A stretch of DNA of 64,000 nucleotides from Streptomyces spiroverticillatus (GTDB lineage Bacteria; Actinomycetota; Actinomycetes; Streptomycetales; Streptomycetaceae), in contig BMUX01000004.1 in NCBI GenBank assembly GCA_014650415.1, positions 558,001 through 622,000 of the forward strand, written 5' to 3'. Below, piece by piece: positions 1-7,894 of this stretch. Each line of letters opens with the position of its first letter. The first letter of the stretch is position 1. The notes below the pieces were generated by a model. That model did no database searches. It worked only from the letters and a program-made list of their open reading frames with translations, and was not told where the DNA came from. Made by a program: the position numbers and the translations under genes.

Positions 1-627
1 CCGCGCGGCCTCCTCGGTGTCCGGTCGCTCCTGCACGCAGGACGGGCACAGCGGTTCGGGGAGCAGCGGGAAGGTGGCGCTGGCCAGGGTCACGAGGTCG
101 ATCCGGGTGACCTGGGGCAGGTCGCGGTCGGCGTCGCTCGCGGTGGCCGGTGCCGGACGCCCGCCGGGGAGCATCGCCCGGCAGGCGGCCCAGACGGCGT
201 CCACGGCGTAGGCGGTGAACACCGGCCAGGCGGTGGCGCCGTGCGGCTCGTGACCGAGTTCCAGTGCTTCGCGTTCCGAGCGGCTGCGCAGCCGCTGCCA
301 GCGCATCGCCAGGCACTGGCCGCAGGCCAGGACCGCGTCGCCCGAGCCGCCCCACGGGCCGATCAGTACGGCCCGCGAGGTGAGCTGGACGGTGGCTTCG
401 GGGCGGATCGCGGCGTACGGATCGGGGTGGCCGAAGCCGAGGCTGTCGGCTCCGCCGAGGGGTACGACGAGGGGCTCGGGCAGGTCCGCGGGGGCGCCCG
501 ATGCCCGGTGGCGGGCGGAGAGTTCGTACTGGAGCAGGGAACGGGCGGCCTCGAGGGGCGCGTCGGCCGGGGTGCCGGAGGCGGCCGGTGCTGTCCGGGT
601 CGCCGGGTGGGTCGTCGTGGTCGTCAT
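1..627 (-). CDS. TOMM/LAP biosynthesis E1-like leader-peptide-binding protein (partial, 3' end outside window)
   Basis: Only the first 209 codons are in the window. The sequence has the layout of the E1/ThiF-like partner of YcaO enzymes in azole-peptide (TOMM/LAP) pathways: a 'VLIGPW' strand, a first Cys pair (ACGQC, about residue 110) followed by an Arg-rich helix, then a second Cys pair (LCPSC, about residue 195). In the family these four cysteines bind zinc and the protein presents the precursor peptide to the cyclodehydratase. The ATG at 627 overlaps the TGA of the upstream permease (ATGA), so the two are translationally coupled. A YcaO domain, either fused or in the next gene, is expected left of the window; this is an inference. 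Other E1-like proteins cannot be fully excluded on 209 residues. Confidence 0.62.
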   Translation of the reverse strand, partial: MTTTTTHPATRTAPAASGTPADAPLEAARSLLQYELSARHRASGAPADLPEPLVVPLGGADSLGFGHPDPYAAIRPEATVQLTSRAVLIGPWGGSGDAVLACGQCLAMRWQRLRSRSEREALELGHEPHGATAWPVFTAYAVDAVWAACRAMLPGGRPAPATASDADRDLPQVTRIDLVTLASATFPLLPEPLCPSCVQERPDTEEAAR

Positions 628-1379
628 GACTTGTCGCTCCAGCGGAAGGTCTTGAGGGCGATCGCCCCGACGACGACGGCGACGGCCGCGAGCACGCCGC
701 AGGCCAGAGCGATGTCCGCGCCGGAGCCGCTGCCGGTGAGGGCGGCGGACACCCCGTCGTTGAGGTAGTACAGCGGCAGCGCGTGGGCCAGCGACTGCGT
801 CCAGCCCGGCATGGCGTCCAGCGGGAAGAAGGAGCCGGAGAGGAACGCCATCGGGATCATCAGGCAGTTGGCGACGGCGGCGACGGCCTCGGCCGTCTTG
901 GCGTACGTACCGACGATGACGCCGACGGCGAGGAAGGCGGTGATGCCCAGGGCGAGCACGGGAAGCGCCAGCGCCCAACTGCCGGACAGGCTCAGCCCGA
1001 ACCACGGCAGTACGGCGACCGCGACGAACAGCACGGCCTGGACGAGGCCGATGGCGAGGGCGAGCAGGTAGCGCGAGCCCAGCACGGACGACAGCCGGAC
1101 GGGCGTCATCCGGATGAGCCGCAGGATGTCGTCGCGGCGCCACTGCATCAGGACGAATCCGACGCCGAAGACGGCGGCGTTGGCGATGCCCCAGGACAGG
1201 ACGCCGGGGGCGATGTAGTTGATGTACGGCTTCCCGCTCTGCTCGACTTCCTTGCCGGAGAAGATCAGCCCGAAGACGACCAGGAAGAGCAGGGGAAAGG
1301 CGAAGGTGAAGAACAGGGTGGTCTTGTCGCGGGCGTAGGCCCGGTAGCCGGCCGTGCTCAGTGCGGCGTATGCGCTCAT
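624..1379 (-). CDS. ABC-2 type transporter permease
   Basis: A 251-residue integral membrane protein with about six hydrophobic segments. The N-terminal helix after a short basic stretch (ARDKTTLFFTFAFPLLF) and the 'IRMTPVRLSSVLGSRYLLALAI' region are typical of ABC-2 permeases of the DrrB/NodJ type. It forms an exporter with the ATPase gene just upstream (52 bp gap) and overlaps the TOMM E1-like gene by 4 bp. The natural inference is export of the azole-modified peptide made by the cluster, or self-immunity to it. The substrate cannot be read from the sequence. Confidence 0.85.
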   Translation of the reverse strand: MSAYAALSTAGYRAYARDKTTLFFTFAFPLLFLVVFGLIFSGKEVEQSGKPYINYIAPGVLSWGIANAAVFGVGFVLMQWRRDDILRLIRMTPVRLSSVLGSRYLLALAIGLVQAVLFVAVAVLPWFGLSLSGSWALALPVLALGITAFLAVGVIVGTYAKTAEAVAAVANCLMIPMAFLSGSFFPLDAMPGWTQSLAHALPLYYLNDGVSAALTGSGSGADIALACGVLAAVAVVVGAIALKTFRWSDKS

Positions 1380-1431
1380 GGTGGGGTGGTTCTCCGTATC
1401 CGTTGCGGTCGGGTGCCTTGGCGGGGCTCGG

Positions 1432-2361
1432 CTACGACTGGGCCGTGGCGGCGGTGAGTTCGAGGTAGACGTCTTCGAGGCTGGCGGTCCTGGTGCGGAC
1501 GCCCTTCAGACCGGTGATGCTGTCCACCGCGGCCAGGACGGGGCCCGAGTCGAGGGTGTCCAGCACGATCGTGTCGGCCTCCTGGGTGGCGCCCAGCACA
1601 CCGGGGATGGCCTGGGCCGCGGCCAGCGTGAGCCGTCCTTCGGGCACCAGCAACTGGGTGGTGGGGCTGCCGCCCGCGACCAGCTTGGCGGGGGTGTCCA
1701 GGGCACGGATCCGGCCGTTCATCACGATGGCGACCCGGTCGCAGAGCGCTTCGGCCTCGTCGAGGTGGTGGGTGGTGTAGACGATGGTGCGGCCCGCGCC
1801 CTTGAGGTCGCGCAGCACCTGCCACAGGGCCCGGCGGGCCTGCGGGTCGAGGGCGGCGGTCGGCTCGTCGAGGAAGATCAGCTCGGGGTCGTGGACGAGG
1901 GCGGCGGCGATGGCCAGGCGCTGGCGCTGGCCGCCGGAGAGGTCCTCGACGCGGACGCCGCCCTGTTCGGTCAGACCGACGGAGGCCAGTGCGCGGTCGG
2001 CGGCCTCCCGGTCGGCGTCGTAGAGGGCGGCGACGGTCCGCAGGTGCTCGTGTGCGGTGAGGCGGACGAAGAAGGCCGAGGCCTGGGTCTGGAGGCCGAT
2101 GCGGGGCAGCAGCTTCACGTTGCGCGGCCAGGGGCTCTGGCCGAGGACGGAGACGGTGCCGGAGTCGGCCCGGCGCTGGCCCTCCATGATCTCGACGAGG
2201 GTGGTCTTGCCCGCGCCGTTGGGGCCGAGCAGTCCGAAGAACTCGCCGCGCGGCACGGTCAGCGAGATGCCGTCGACGGCCTGGGTGGATCCGTACCGCT
2301 TGTGCACGGAGTCCAGGACGATCGCCGCGCCTTCCTGGGCGGCGGGAGCGGTGGGGCGCAT
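1432..2361 (-). CDS. ABC transporter ATP-binding protein (DrrA/CcmA type)
   Basis: A 309-residue cytoplasmic ATPase. Walker A is GPNGAGKTT (about residue 40), signature LSGGQRQRL, Walker B LIFLDEPTAALDPQ, with the switch His in YTTHHLDEAE. The C-terminal about 80 residues are the small extension common in DrrA-type ATPases. The ATG at 2361 was chosen because AAGGAGA sits just upstream and the reading frame before it has no ATPase homology. It partners the ABC-2 permease encoded downstream. It starts 23 bp after the stop of the M50-like gene, so all four minus-strand genes probably form one transcript. Confidence 0.9.
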   Translation of the reverse strand: MRPTAPAAQEGAAIVLDSVHKRYGSTQAVDGISLTVPRGEFFGLLGPNGAGKTTLVEIMEGQRRADSGTVSVLGQSPWPRNVKLLPRIGLQTQASAFFVRLTAHEHLRTVAALYDADREAADRALASVGLTEQGGVRVEDLSGGQRQRLAIAAALVHDPELIFLDEPTAALDPQARRALWQVLRDLKGAGRTIVYTTHHLDEAEALCDRVAIVMNGRIRALDTPAKLVAGGSPTTQLLVPEGRLTLAAAQAIPGVLGATQEADTIVLDTLDSGPVLAAVDSITGLKGVRTRTASLEDVYLELTAATAQS

Positions 2362-2384
2362 GGGGGTCTCCTTGTTCACGCGGC

Positions 2385-2975
2385 TCACGCCGACGTCAGC
2401 AGATGTTGGATCACCGCGGCGACGGCCGCGGCGAGGACGGCCAGGACGAGCAGCGAGCCCAGCCCGTAGGCGGTGTAGACGGTGCGGGCGCGGCGCGGGT
2501 AGGCGGCCGCGGCCGGGTCGCGCCGGAGGGCGAGCCGCAGGTAGGCACGGCTGGAGGTGGCCAGTTCGGTGGCTCCCGCCCACTGGCTGACGATCTTGTA
2601 GCCGTCGAGCGGGGGCAGCGGGACCAGCATGGTGAGCGCCTGCACGCTGCCGAGGAACAGCAGTCCGGCCAGGGCGTCGTGGGTGGGGCGGTCGAGGGGT
2701 GCGAAGAGCCACAGGGCGAAGAAGGGCAGCAGGAACAGCAGGTTCATCACGGCGCCCGCGACGGCGGTGGCGATGCGGTGCCAACGGGTGCGCAGATAGA
2801 GGTAGTTGTCGACCGTGCAGTACATGATCAGTACGGGCAGCCGCCAGCGGAGGCCTATTTCGGCGACCGCGGCCGCGCCGCCGGCCGAGATTCCGGCGAT
2901 GCCGAGGGCGAGTGCCAGCACCACGGCGGCGCCTCTGCGTCCTGCGGGCTTCCTCGACTGCGTGAATCCGTTCAT
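2385..2975 (-). CDS. M50-type membrane protein, short form lacking the HExxH half
   Basis: A 196-residue protein with about five membrane segments. The C-terminal half contains PLPPLDGYKIV, the LDG motif that in site-2/M50 zinc peptidases supplies the third zinc ligand. I see no HExxH in the N-terminal half, and the length is about half that of RiPP-associated 'peptide zinc metalloprotease' proteins. It may be a catalytically dead remnant, a regulatory membrane subunit, or a product of a truncation. It heads the operon with the exporter and the TOMM E1-like gene, so a role in leader processing or peptide immunity is plausible but unproven. Its ATG at 2975 is followed by a Lys/Arg-rich start (SRKPAGRR) and a first hydrophobic helix. 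Confidence 0.6.
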   Translation of the reverse strand: MNGFTQSRKPAGRRGAAVVLALALGIAGISAGGAAAVAEIGLRWRLPVLIMYCTVDNYLYLRTRWHRIATAVAGAVMNLLFLLPFFALWLFAPLDRPTHDALAGLLFLGSVQALTMLVPLPPLDGYKIVSQWAGATELATSSRAYLRLALRRDPAAAAYPRRARTVYTAYGLGSLLVLAVLAAAVAAVIQHLLTSA

Positions 2976-3152
2976 CGTTCCCCCTGGAACTCCGCTGTGG
3001 CCTGCTCCGCCGGGACGATGGCGTCCCGGCGAGAACGACGATGCCAGCGGAGAGGGAGGCAGAACGGGCGGAGCGTTGTCAGGATCCTGAAGCGGGCCTT
3101 CAGCTTTGTGCCAACACCCGCAGGGTCCGACGGGGGTGGAGGGGGGCGGTGT

Positions 3153-4853
3153 TCACCATCGTACGGTCGAGAAGTCGGCGTAACGGCCGCCCTGTTGGAG
3201 CAGGTCGTCGTGGCTGCCCTGTTCGACGATGCCGCCGTTGTCCAGGAAGACGACGTGGTCGGCGCGGCGGACCGTATGCATCCGGTGCGCGACCATCACC
3301 ACGGTCCGGCCCGCCATCAGGCGCTCGATGCCCTCCTGCACGGCCGTTTCGTTGACCGGGTCCAGCGCGGAGGTCACCTCGTCGAGCAGGACGACCGGCG
3401 CGTCCTTGAGCAGGGCGCGGGCGATGGAGACGCGTTGGCGTTCGCCGCCGGAGAGACGGGCGCCGCCCTCGCCGACGTGGGCCGCCCAGCCGCCGGGAAG
3501 GCGTTCTACGACCTCGTCCAGGCGGGCCGCCGCGGCGGCGTCCCGTACCTCCGCGTCGGTGGCGTCGGGACGGCCGAGGCGCACGTTCTCCTCGATGGTG
3601 CCGTCGAAGAGGTGGACGTGCTGGAAGACGATGGCGAACTGTGCCATCAGCACGTCCGGGTCGATCCTGCGTACGTCGACGCCGCCCACCCGGACCGCCC
3701 CCGCGTCGACGTCGTGGAAGCGGGCGAGGAGTTGCAGCAGTGTGGACTTGCCCGCACCGGAGGGGCCGACGACGGCGAGCCGCTGCCCTGCGGGCACGGT
3801 CAGGGAGACCCGGTCCAGGACGATGCGGTCCGCGCCGTGCCGGAAACTCGCCGCGTCCAGCTCCAGGTCGTGACCCTGCGGCGGGACGGGGTCGGCGGGG
3901 ACGGGCAGCGGTTCGGTGCGCAGGACGGTGTCGAGTTTGGTCAGTACGGTGCGGGCGGCCCGGAGTTGGCCGCCCGCGTCGGTGAGGGACAGCAGGGGGT
4001 CGGCGCAGCGGGTGGCGAGCACCAGGATCGTGAGGACCTCGGCGACCCCGACGCTGCCCGCGAGTGCGAGGTAGGCGCCGAGGGCCAGCAGCCCGGTGAA
4101 GACCGCCTGCACGGTCAGGCCGAGGCCGACAACCCCGGGCAGGGCGGCCAGGGTGGAGCGGCGGGTGGAGCGCTGGACCTCCTGGAGCGCGTCGTCGAGC
4201 AGGTCGAAGCGTTCGGCGGTCCGGCCGCCCGCCCGCAGGACGGGCTGGGCCCTGAGGTATTCGACGACCCGGTCCGTGGCCTCCACGTCGCGGCGTTCGC
4301 GTTCCTCGTCGGTGGCGGCCGACGCACGCGATGTCCAGACCTGCACGGCGGCGACGAGGGGTGCGGCGGCCAGTGCGGCGAGCCCCATCTGCCAGTTGAA
4401 GGCGAGCATCACGGCGACCACGGTCAGCGGGGTCACGCTCGCCGAGACGAACGGCCACAGCAGGTGCGCGATCACCGACATCGCCTGAAGGACGCCCCGG
4501 CCTGCCAGCACGGACACCTCGCCGACGCGTCCGGCGGCGTACCAGCCGATCGGCAGCCGGGCCAGGTGGTCGCCGAGGCGGTGGTAGAGGCCGCTGAGCA
4601 GGGTGGTGCCGACGCGGAATCCGGCCAGGTCGCTGACGTACCGCAGGACGGCGTAGCAGGCGACGGCCGCGCCGAAGGCGAGCAGCCAGGGCCGGGCGTC
4701 GGCGGGGGTGGGGCCGAGGAGTTCGCGCAGGACGGGGACGAGGAGGGCGTAGGACAGGCCCTCGGCGACGGCGGTCACCGTCATCAGGGCGAGGGTGCGG
4801 CGCACGGGCGGGGCGTAGTCGTCGCCCAGCACGCTGAGCAGGGTGCGGATCAT
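3153..4853 (-). CDS. ABC exporter half-transporter (type IV fold, fused TMD-NBD), second gene of a pair
   Basis: A 566-residue protein: about six transmembrane segments (residues 20-300), then a nucleotide-binding domain with Walker A GPSGAGKST (about residue 370), signature LSGGERQRV and Walker B VVLLDEVTSALDP. It starts with ATG at 4853, overlapping the stop of the upstream ABC gene by 4 bp (ATGA). The two products most likely form a heterodimeric exporter. Paired genes of this kind with a TetR regulator resemble siderophore (YbtPQ/IrtAB-like) or drug exporters. Substrate unknown. The Walker B Glu is present, so this site looks catalytically competent. Confidence 0.88.
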   Translation of the reverse strand: MIRTLLSVLGDDYAPPVRRTLALMTVTAVAEGLSYALLVPVLRELLGPTPADARPWLLAFGAAVACYAVLRYVSDLAGFRVGTTLLSGLYHRLGDHLARLPIGWYAAGRVGEVSVLAGRGVLQAMSVIAHLLWPFVSASVTPLTVVAVMLAFNWQMGLAALAAAPLVAAVQVWTSRASAATDEERERRDVEATDRVVEYLRAQPVLRAGGRTAERFDLLDDALQEVQRSTRRSTLAALPGVVGLGLTVQAVFTGLLALGAYLALAGSVGVAEVLTILVLATRCADPLLSLTDAGGQLRAARTVLTKLDTVLRTEPLPVPADPVPPQGHDLELDAASFRHGADRIVLDRVSLTVPAGQRLAVVGPSGAGKSTLLQLLARFHDVDAGAVRVGGVDVRRIDPDVLMAQFAIVFQHVHLFDGTIEENVRLGRPDATDAEVRDAAAAARLDEVVERLPGGWAAHVGEGGARLSGGERQRVSIARALLKDAPVVLLDEVTSALDPVNETAVQEGIERLMAGRTVVMVAHRMHTVRRADHVVFLDNGGIVEQGSHDDLLQQGGRYADFSTVRW

Positions 4854-6760
4854 CGGGGCTCGTCTCCTCGCGGTGCGCGGGTGGTGCCGGCCGAGCGGTG
4901 GTCCCGCCAGAAGGCGGCGAACTGCCCTTCGGCGGCCAGGAGTTGGGCCGGGCTGCCGCTCTCGACGATCCTTCCGCCGTCGAGCATGACGACGGTGTCG
5001 GCGTCGGCGACGGTCTCCAGGCGGTGGGCGATGACCAGGACGGTGCGGTCGGCACCCAGGGTCGACAGGGCGTGGCGCACGGCCTGTTCGGTCTGCGGGT
5101 CGGCGAACGCGGTGGCCTCGTCGAGCACCAGGACCGGTGCGTCGGCGAGCAGGGCGCGGGCGAGGGCGATCCGCTGCGCCTCGCCGCCGGAGAGATGCGC
5201 GTCCTCGCCGATCACCGTGTCGTAGCCGCGCGGGAGTTGGCGGATGCGCTCGTGGATGTGGGCGAGCTTCGCGGCGCGTACGACGTCGGCGCGGTCGGCG
5301 TGCGGGACGGCGAGGGCGATGTTGTCGGCGAGGGAGGCACGCAGCAGACGTACGTCCTGGAAGACGAAGGAGACCGTGCGGTACAGGTCGCGGGCGGCGA
5401 TCTCGCGCAGGTCGACGCCGCCGACGCGGACCGAGCCGTGCGTGGGGTCGAAGAAGCGCGGCAGGAGCTGGACGAGGGTGGACTTGCCGCTGCCGGAGGG
5501 GCCGACGAGGGCGGTGACGGTGCCGGGTTCGAGGGTCAGGTCGATGCCGCGGAGCACTTCGTGGGCGCCGTCGCCGCTCTCATGCTCGTCCCCGTTCTCA
5601 TGCTCGTCCCCGCTCTCATGCTCGTCCCCGCTCTCGTACTCGTACTCGTACGAGAAGCGGACGTCGCGCAGTTCCACCCGGTGGCCCCGGGGTGCGAGGG
5701 GACGCTGCGGCTCGGGCAGCGGTTCGGTGCCGAGAACGTCGCGGATGCGGCCGACGGCGCGCCGGGCGGTCCGCAGGTCGTCGAAGCCGTGGCCGAGGGC
5801 CGCGAGCGGTGCGGTCAGACCGAGGCCGAGCAGCAGGAAGGGCACCAGGTCGGCCGGTGCCAGGCTGCCGCCGGTGATCAGGACGGCCCCGCCGGTGAGG
5901 ACGGTCAGCAGTACGAAGGGCGGCGAGAGCGCGAACTGCATGGCGGCGGCGGGCCGGGACACACCCCGCACCCAGCGCACGAAGGTGGCCACGAAGTCGT
6001 CCGCCGCGCTGCGGAACGCGGCATGGGCGCGCCCCTCCCCGCTGAAGGTCTTGACCACGGAGATGCCTTCGACGAACTCGACGACAGTGTGGGAGATCCT
6101 GGCCGTTCCCGCGTCGAAGTCGGCCTGCTCACGGGTGCGGGCCGGGGTCATCATCAGCGGTACGAAGGCGAGGGCGAGCACGATCGGGATCAGCGTGACG
6201 AGCGTGAGCCGCCAGTCGACCGCGAAGAGGTAGACCAGCGAGGCCAGCGGCACCAGGAACGCGGAGACCAGCTCGCCGGGCGTGTGGGCGATGAACGGGT
6301 GCACGGCCCCGACGTCCTCCCCCACCACCTTCGCCAGTTCGCCGGTCCTGCGCCGGGAGAACCAGCCGATCGGCACCCGGCCGAGCTGCGCGGCGAGCTG
6401 CCTGCGGAAGGCCAACTGCACGCTCCCGTCCAGGACATGGCCGATTCCCGAGGACGCGCCCGTGCACACCAGGCGGACGAACAGGCCCGCCGCGCCCAGG
6501 AGTACGAAGTTCTGGACGTGGCCGGAGTCGGGCGGCCCCGGCGCCAGGAGCGTGCGCGCCAGCTCGACGACAGCGAGGAGCGGGGCGAGGCCCGCGAGGG
6601 CGCCGAGCACCTGGAGGGCCACGAGGGCGGCGAACCGGCCCGCGTACGGGCGGAGGAGCGAGGTCAGCGCCGGTTTCGCCACGCGTTCCGGGAGCGGAGC
6701 CCTCGGCGCTCCTAACGCGGCTTCGGGCGGCTTGGGTTCGGCGGAGGCGACGGCAGCCAT
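4850..6760 (-). CDS. ABC exporter half-transporter (fused TMD-NBD) with an acidic tandem repeat in the NBD, first gene of a pair
   Basis: A 636-residue protein with membrane domain at about residues 30-330 and a nucleotide-binding domain after it: Walker A GPSGSGKST, signature LSGGEAQRI, Walker B VLVLDEATAFADP. The signature and Walker B residues are intact. Between the first NBD strand (DVRFSYE, the A-loop Tyr) and the strand EVLRGIDL there is an insertion of about 25 acidic residues built from SGDEHE-like hexapeptides. It is coupled to the downstream half-transporter by an ATGA overlap. The divergent TetR gene and the operator at 6830-6866 lie directly upstream, so expression is presumably repressed until a ligand is bound. 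Confidence 0.88.
   Translation of the reverse strand: MAAVASAEPKPPEAALGAPRAPLPERVAKPALTSLLRPYAGRFAALVALQVLGALAGLAPLLAVVELARTLLAPGPPDSGHVQNFVLLGAAGLFVRLVCTGASSGIGHVLDGSVQLAFRRQLAAQLGRVPIGWFSRRRTGELAKVVGEDVGAVHPFIAHTPGELVSAFLVPLASLVYLFAVDWRLTLVTLIPIVLALAFVPLMMTPARTREQADFDAGTARISHTVVEFVEGISVVKTFSGEGRAHAAFRSAADDFVATFVRWVRGVSRPAAAMQFALSPPFVLLTVLTGGAVLITGGSLAPADLVPFLLLGLGLTAPLAALGHGFDDLRTARRAVGRIRDVLGTEPLPEPQRPLAPRGHRVELRDVRFSYEYEYESGDEHESGDEHENGDEHESGDGAHEVLRGIDLTLEPGTVTALVGPSGSGKSTLVQLLPRFFDPTHGSVRVGGVDLREIAARDLYRTVSFVFQDVRLLRASLADNIALAVPHADRADVVRAAKLAHIHERIRQLPRGYDTVIGEDAHLSGGEAQRIALARALLADAPVLVLDEATAFADPQTEQAVRHALSTLGADRTVLVIAHRLETVADADTVVMLDGGRIVESGSPAQLLAAEGQFAAFWRDHRSAGTTRAPRGDEPR
5572..5652 (-). 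repeat. 18-bp tandem repeat coding SGDEHE units inside an ABC exporter NBD
   Basis: About three and a half copies of an 18-bp unit (in-frame, coding Ser-Gly-Asp-Glu-His-Glu with one Asn-Gly variant), preceded in the protein by Tyr-Glu repeats coded by short 6-bp units. Because the unit is a multiple of 3, copy-number changes alter only loop length. Confidence 0.85.
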
Positions 6761-6829
6761 CGGGCTCCCCTTCCAGGGGTCTCGTGGGTCACGCGGGTCA
6801 CGTGGGTGTGAGCGCGAGGAGGTCGATCC

Positions 6830-6866
6830 ACTTTCTGTACGCGTAAACTATACGCGTACAGAAAGT
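6830..6866. promoter_or_regulatory. Perfect 16-bp inverted repeat, probable TetR operator
   Basis: The arms ACTTTCTGTACGCGTA (6830-6845) and its exact reverse complement (6851-6866) are separated by 5 bp. The site lies between the divergent starts of the ABC exporter (6760) and the TetR gene (6953). Such long palindromes in this position are the usual TetR-family operator, serving autorepression and control of the exporter. Confidence 0.85.
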
Positions 6867-6952
6867 AGACCTCCAGACGGTGGCGCAGGACGGGGACCAC
6901 ACGTCCGCGCGTACGCTGGGGGCACCCCCGAGCAGCAGAGGAAGCGAGATTC

Positions 6953-7627
6953 GTGCAGCCCACACCCGCCCCCGGCAGCGCCGGCCGTCCGGGCAGGGTC
7001 GGCCGGCCGCCCCGGCTCTCCCTCGACGCGATCCTCGAAACCGCCGGGCGCATTCTGGAGACGGAGGGGGCCGCGGCGCTGTCCATGCGCCGTCTGGCCA
7101 GGGAGCTCAACAGCACGCCGATGGCCCTGTACCACCACGTACAGGACAAGGACGAGCTGCTGATGCTGCTCCTGGACGTGTACGCCGACGCCATTCCGCG
7201 CCCCGAGCTGCCGAAGGACCCGCGCGAGAGGCTGTCGTACTGCGCGCACATGTTCCACGACATCCTGGCGGACCGCCCGTGGATCGTGGAGGTGCTGTCC
7301 TCCGACGCCTTCGCGAGCGTCTCGGCGATGTGGATCGTGGAGGGCGTGGTCGACTCACTGGTCGAGTGCGGGCTCACCCCGCAGGACGCGGCGCAGGGCT
7401 ATCGCGTCATCTGGACCTACACCGTGGGCGAGTTGACCCTGCGCCACCGCAGGCGGCCCGAGCGGACCGCGCCCACGCGGCTCGACCTCACCATGGCGTC
7501 GCTGGACGCGCGGGAGTACCCGAGGCTCGCGGCCTTCGGGTCCCGCTGGAACGAGGTGACGTCGGCGGACGACCACCGGCGCGGCCTGGAGGCCGTGATC
7601 AACGGGCTGCTCGCCGAATTCCGCTAG
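6953..7627 (+). CDS. TetR family transcriptional regulator
   Basis: A 224-residue regulator. The N-terminal HTH (residues about 25-70) reads LDAILETAGRIL...GAAALSMRRLARELN...STPMALYHHVQDKDELL, the standard TetR layout; a C-terminal TetR_C-type ligand domain follows. GTG start at 6953 with GAGGAAGCGA upstream. It is divergent from the ABC exporter pair and the large palindrome between them is its likely operator. Its TAG stop (7625-7627) overlaps the TAG of an Imm49 gene fragment on the other strand, and a diverged copy of its last codons is found again at 12192-12230. Confidence 0.9.
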   Translation: MQPTPAPGSAGRPGRVGRPPRLSLDAILETAGRILETEGAAALSMRRLARELNSTPMALYHHVQDKDELLMLLLDVYADAIPRPELPKDPRERLSYCAHMFHDILADRPWIVEVLSSDAFASVSAMWIVEGVVDSLVECGLTPQDAAQGYRVIWTYTVGELTLRHRRRPERTAPTRLDLTMASLDAREYPRLAAFGSRWNEVTSADDHRRGLEAVINGLLAEFR

Positions 7628-7797
7628 GCGTCGACCTCGCCCACCCAGCCGAATTCCAGCAGCCCCTTGGGCAGGTACTCGGAATTCACTGCGACGGGGA
7701 AGCCATTGTCGTGGGCCATGCAGGCGAGGGCGAGCGGGCCGAGGGCCACCAGTCCGTCGCTGTCGAGAGAGCGCGCCTCGTCACTCGTCCAATACTG
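7621..7797. repeat. 177-bp direct repeat, left copy
   Basis: This segment matches 12245-12421 over its whole length at a constant offset of 4,624 bp; reading the two by eye I find only two mismatches. It contains the 3' end of an Imm49-type gene. The copies flank the orphan toxin/immunity cassette. Confidence 0.9.
7624..7797 (-). pseudogene. 3' fragment of an Imm49-type immunity gene
   Basis: Read on the minus strand it codes the last about 57 residues of the Imm49 protein encoded at 12248-13117 (SLDSDGLVALGPLALACMAH... to GWVGEVDA, then stop) with two amino-acid differences. The similarity ends abruptly at 7797. The following 7798-7894 has no recognisable coding content. It is a duplication or recombination scar rather than a gene. 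Confidence 0.85.
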
Positions 7798-7894
7798 GGT
7801 TCAGGGCTACTTGCGCTTGCCATTATTGGAGTCTTCCGGTCGAGCGCATCCATGAACTGTCAATCCCCCTGCACTGGCAGCCGACAACATAGTT

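Noticed and set aside
2403..5225. A 940-codon plus-strand frame over the M50-like and ABC genes
   Set aside because: Shadow of real minus-strand genes; the translation is Gly/Asp/Glu/Val-rich with no family features.
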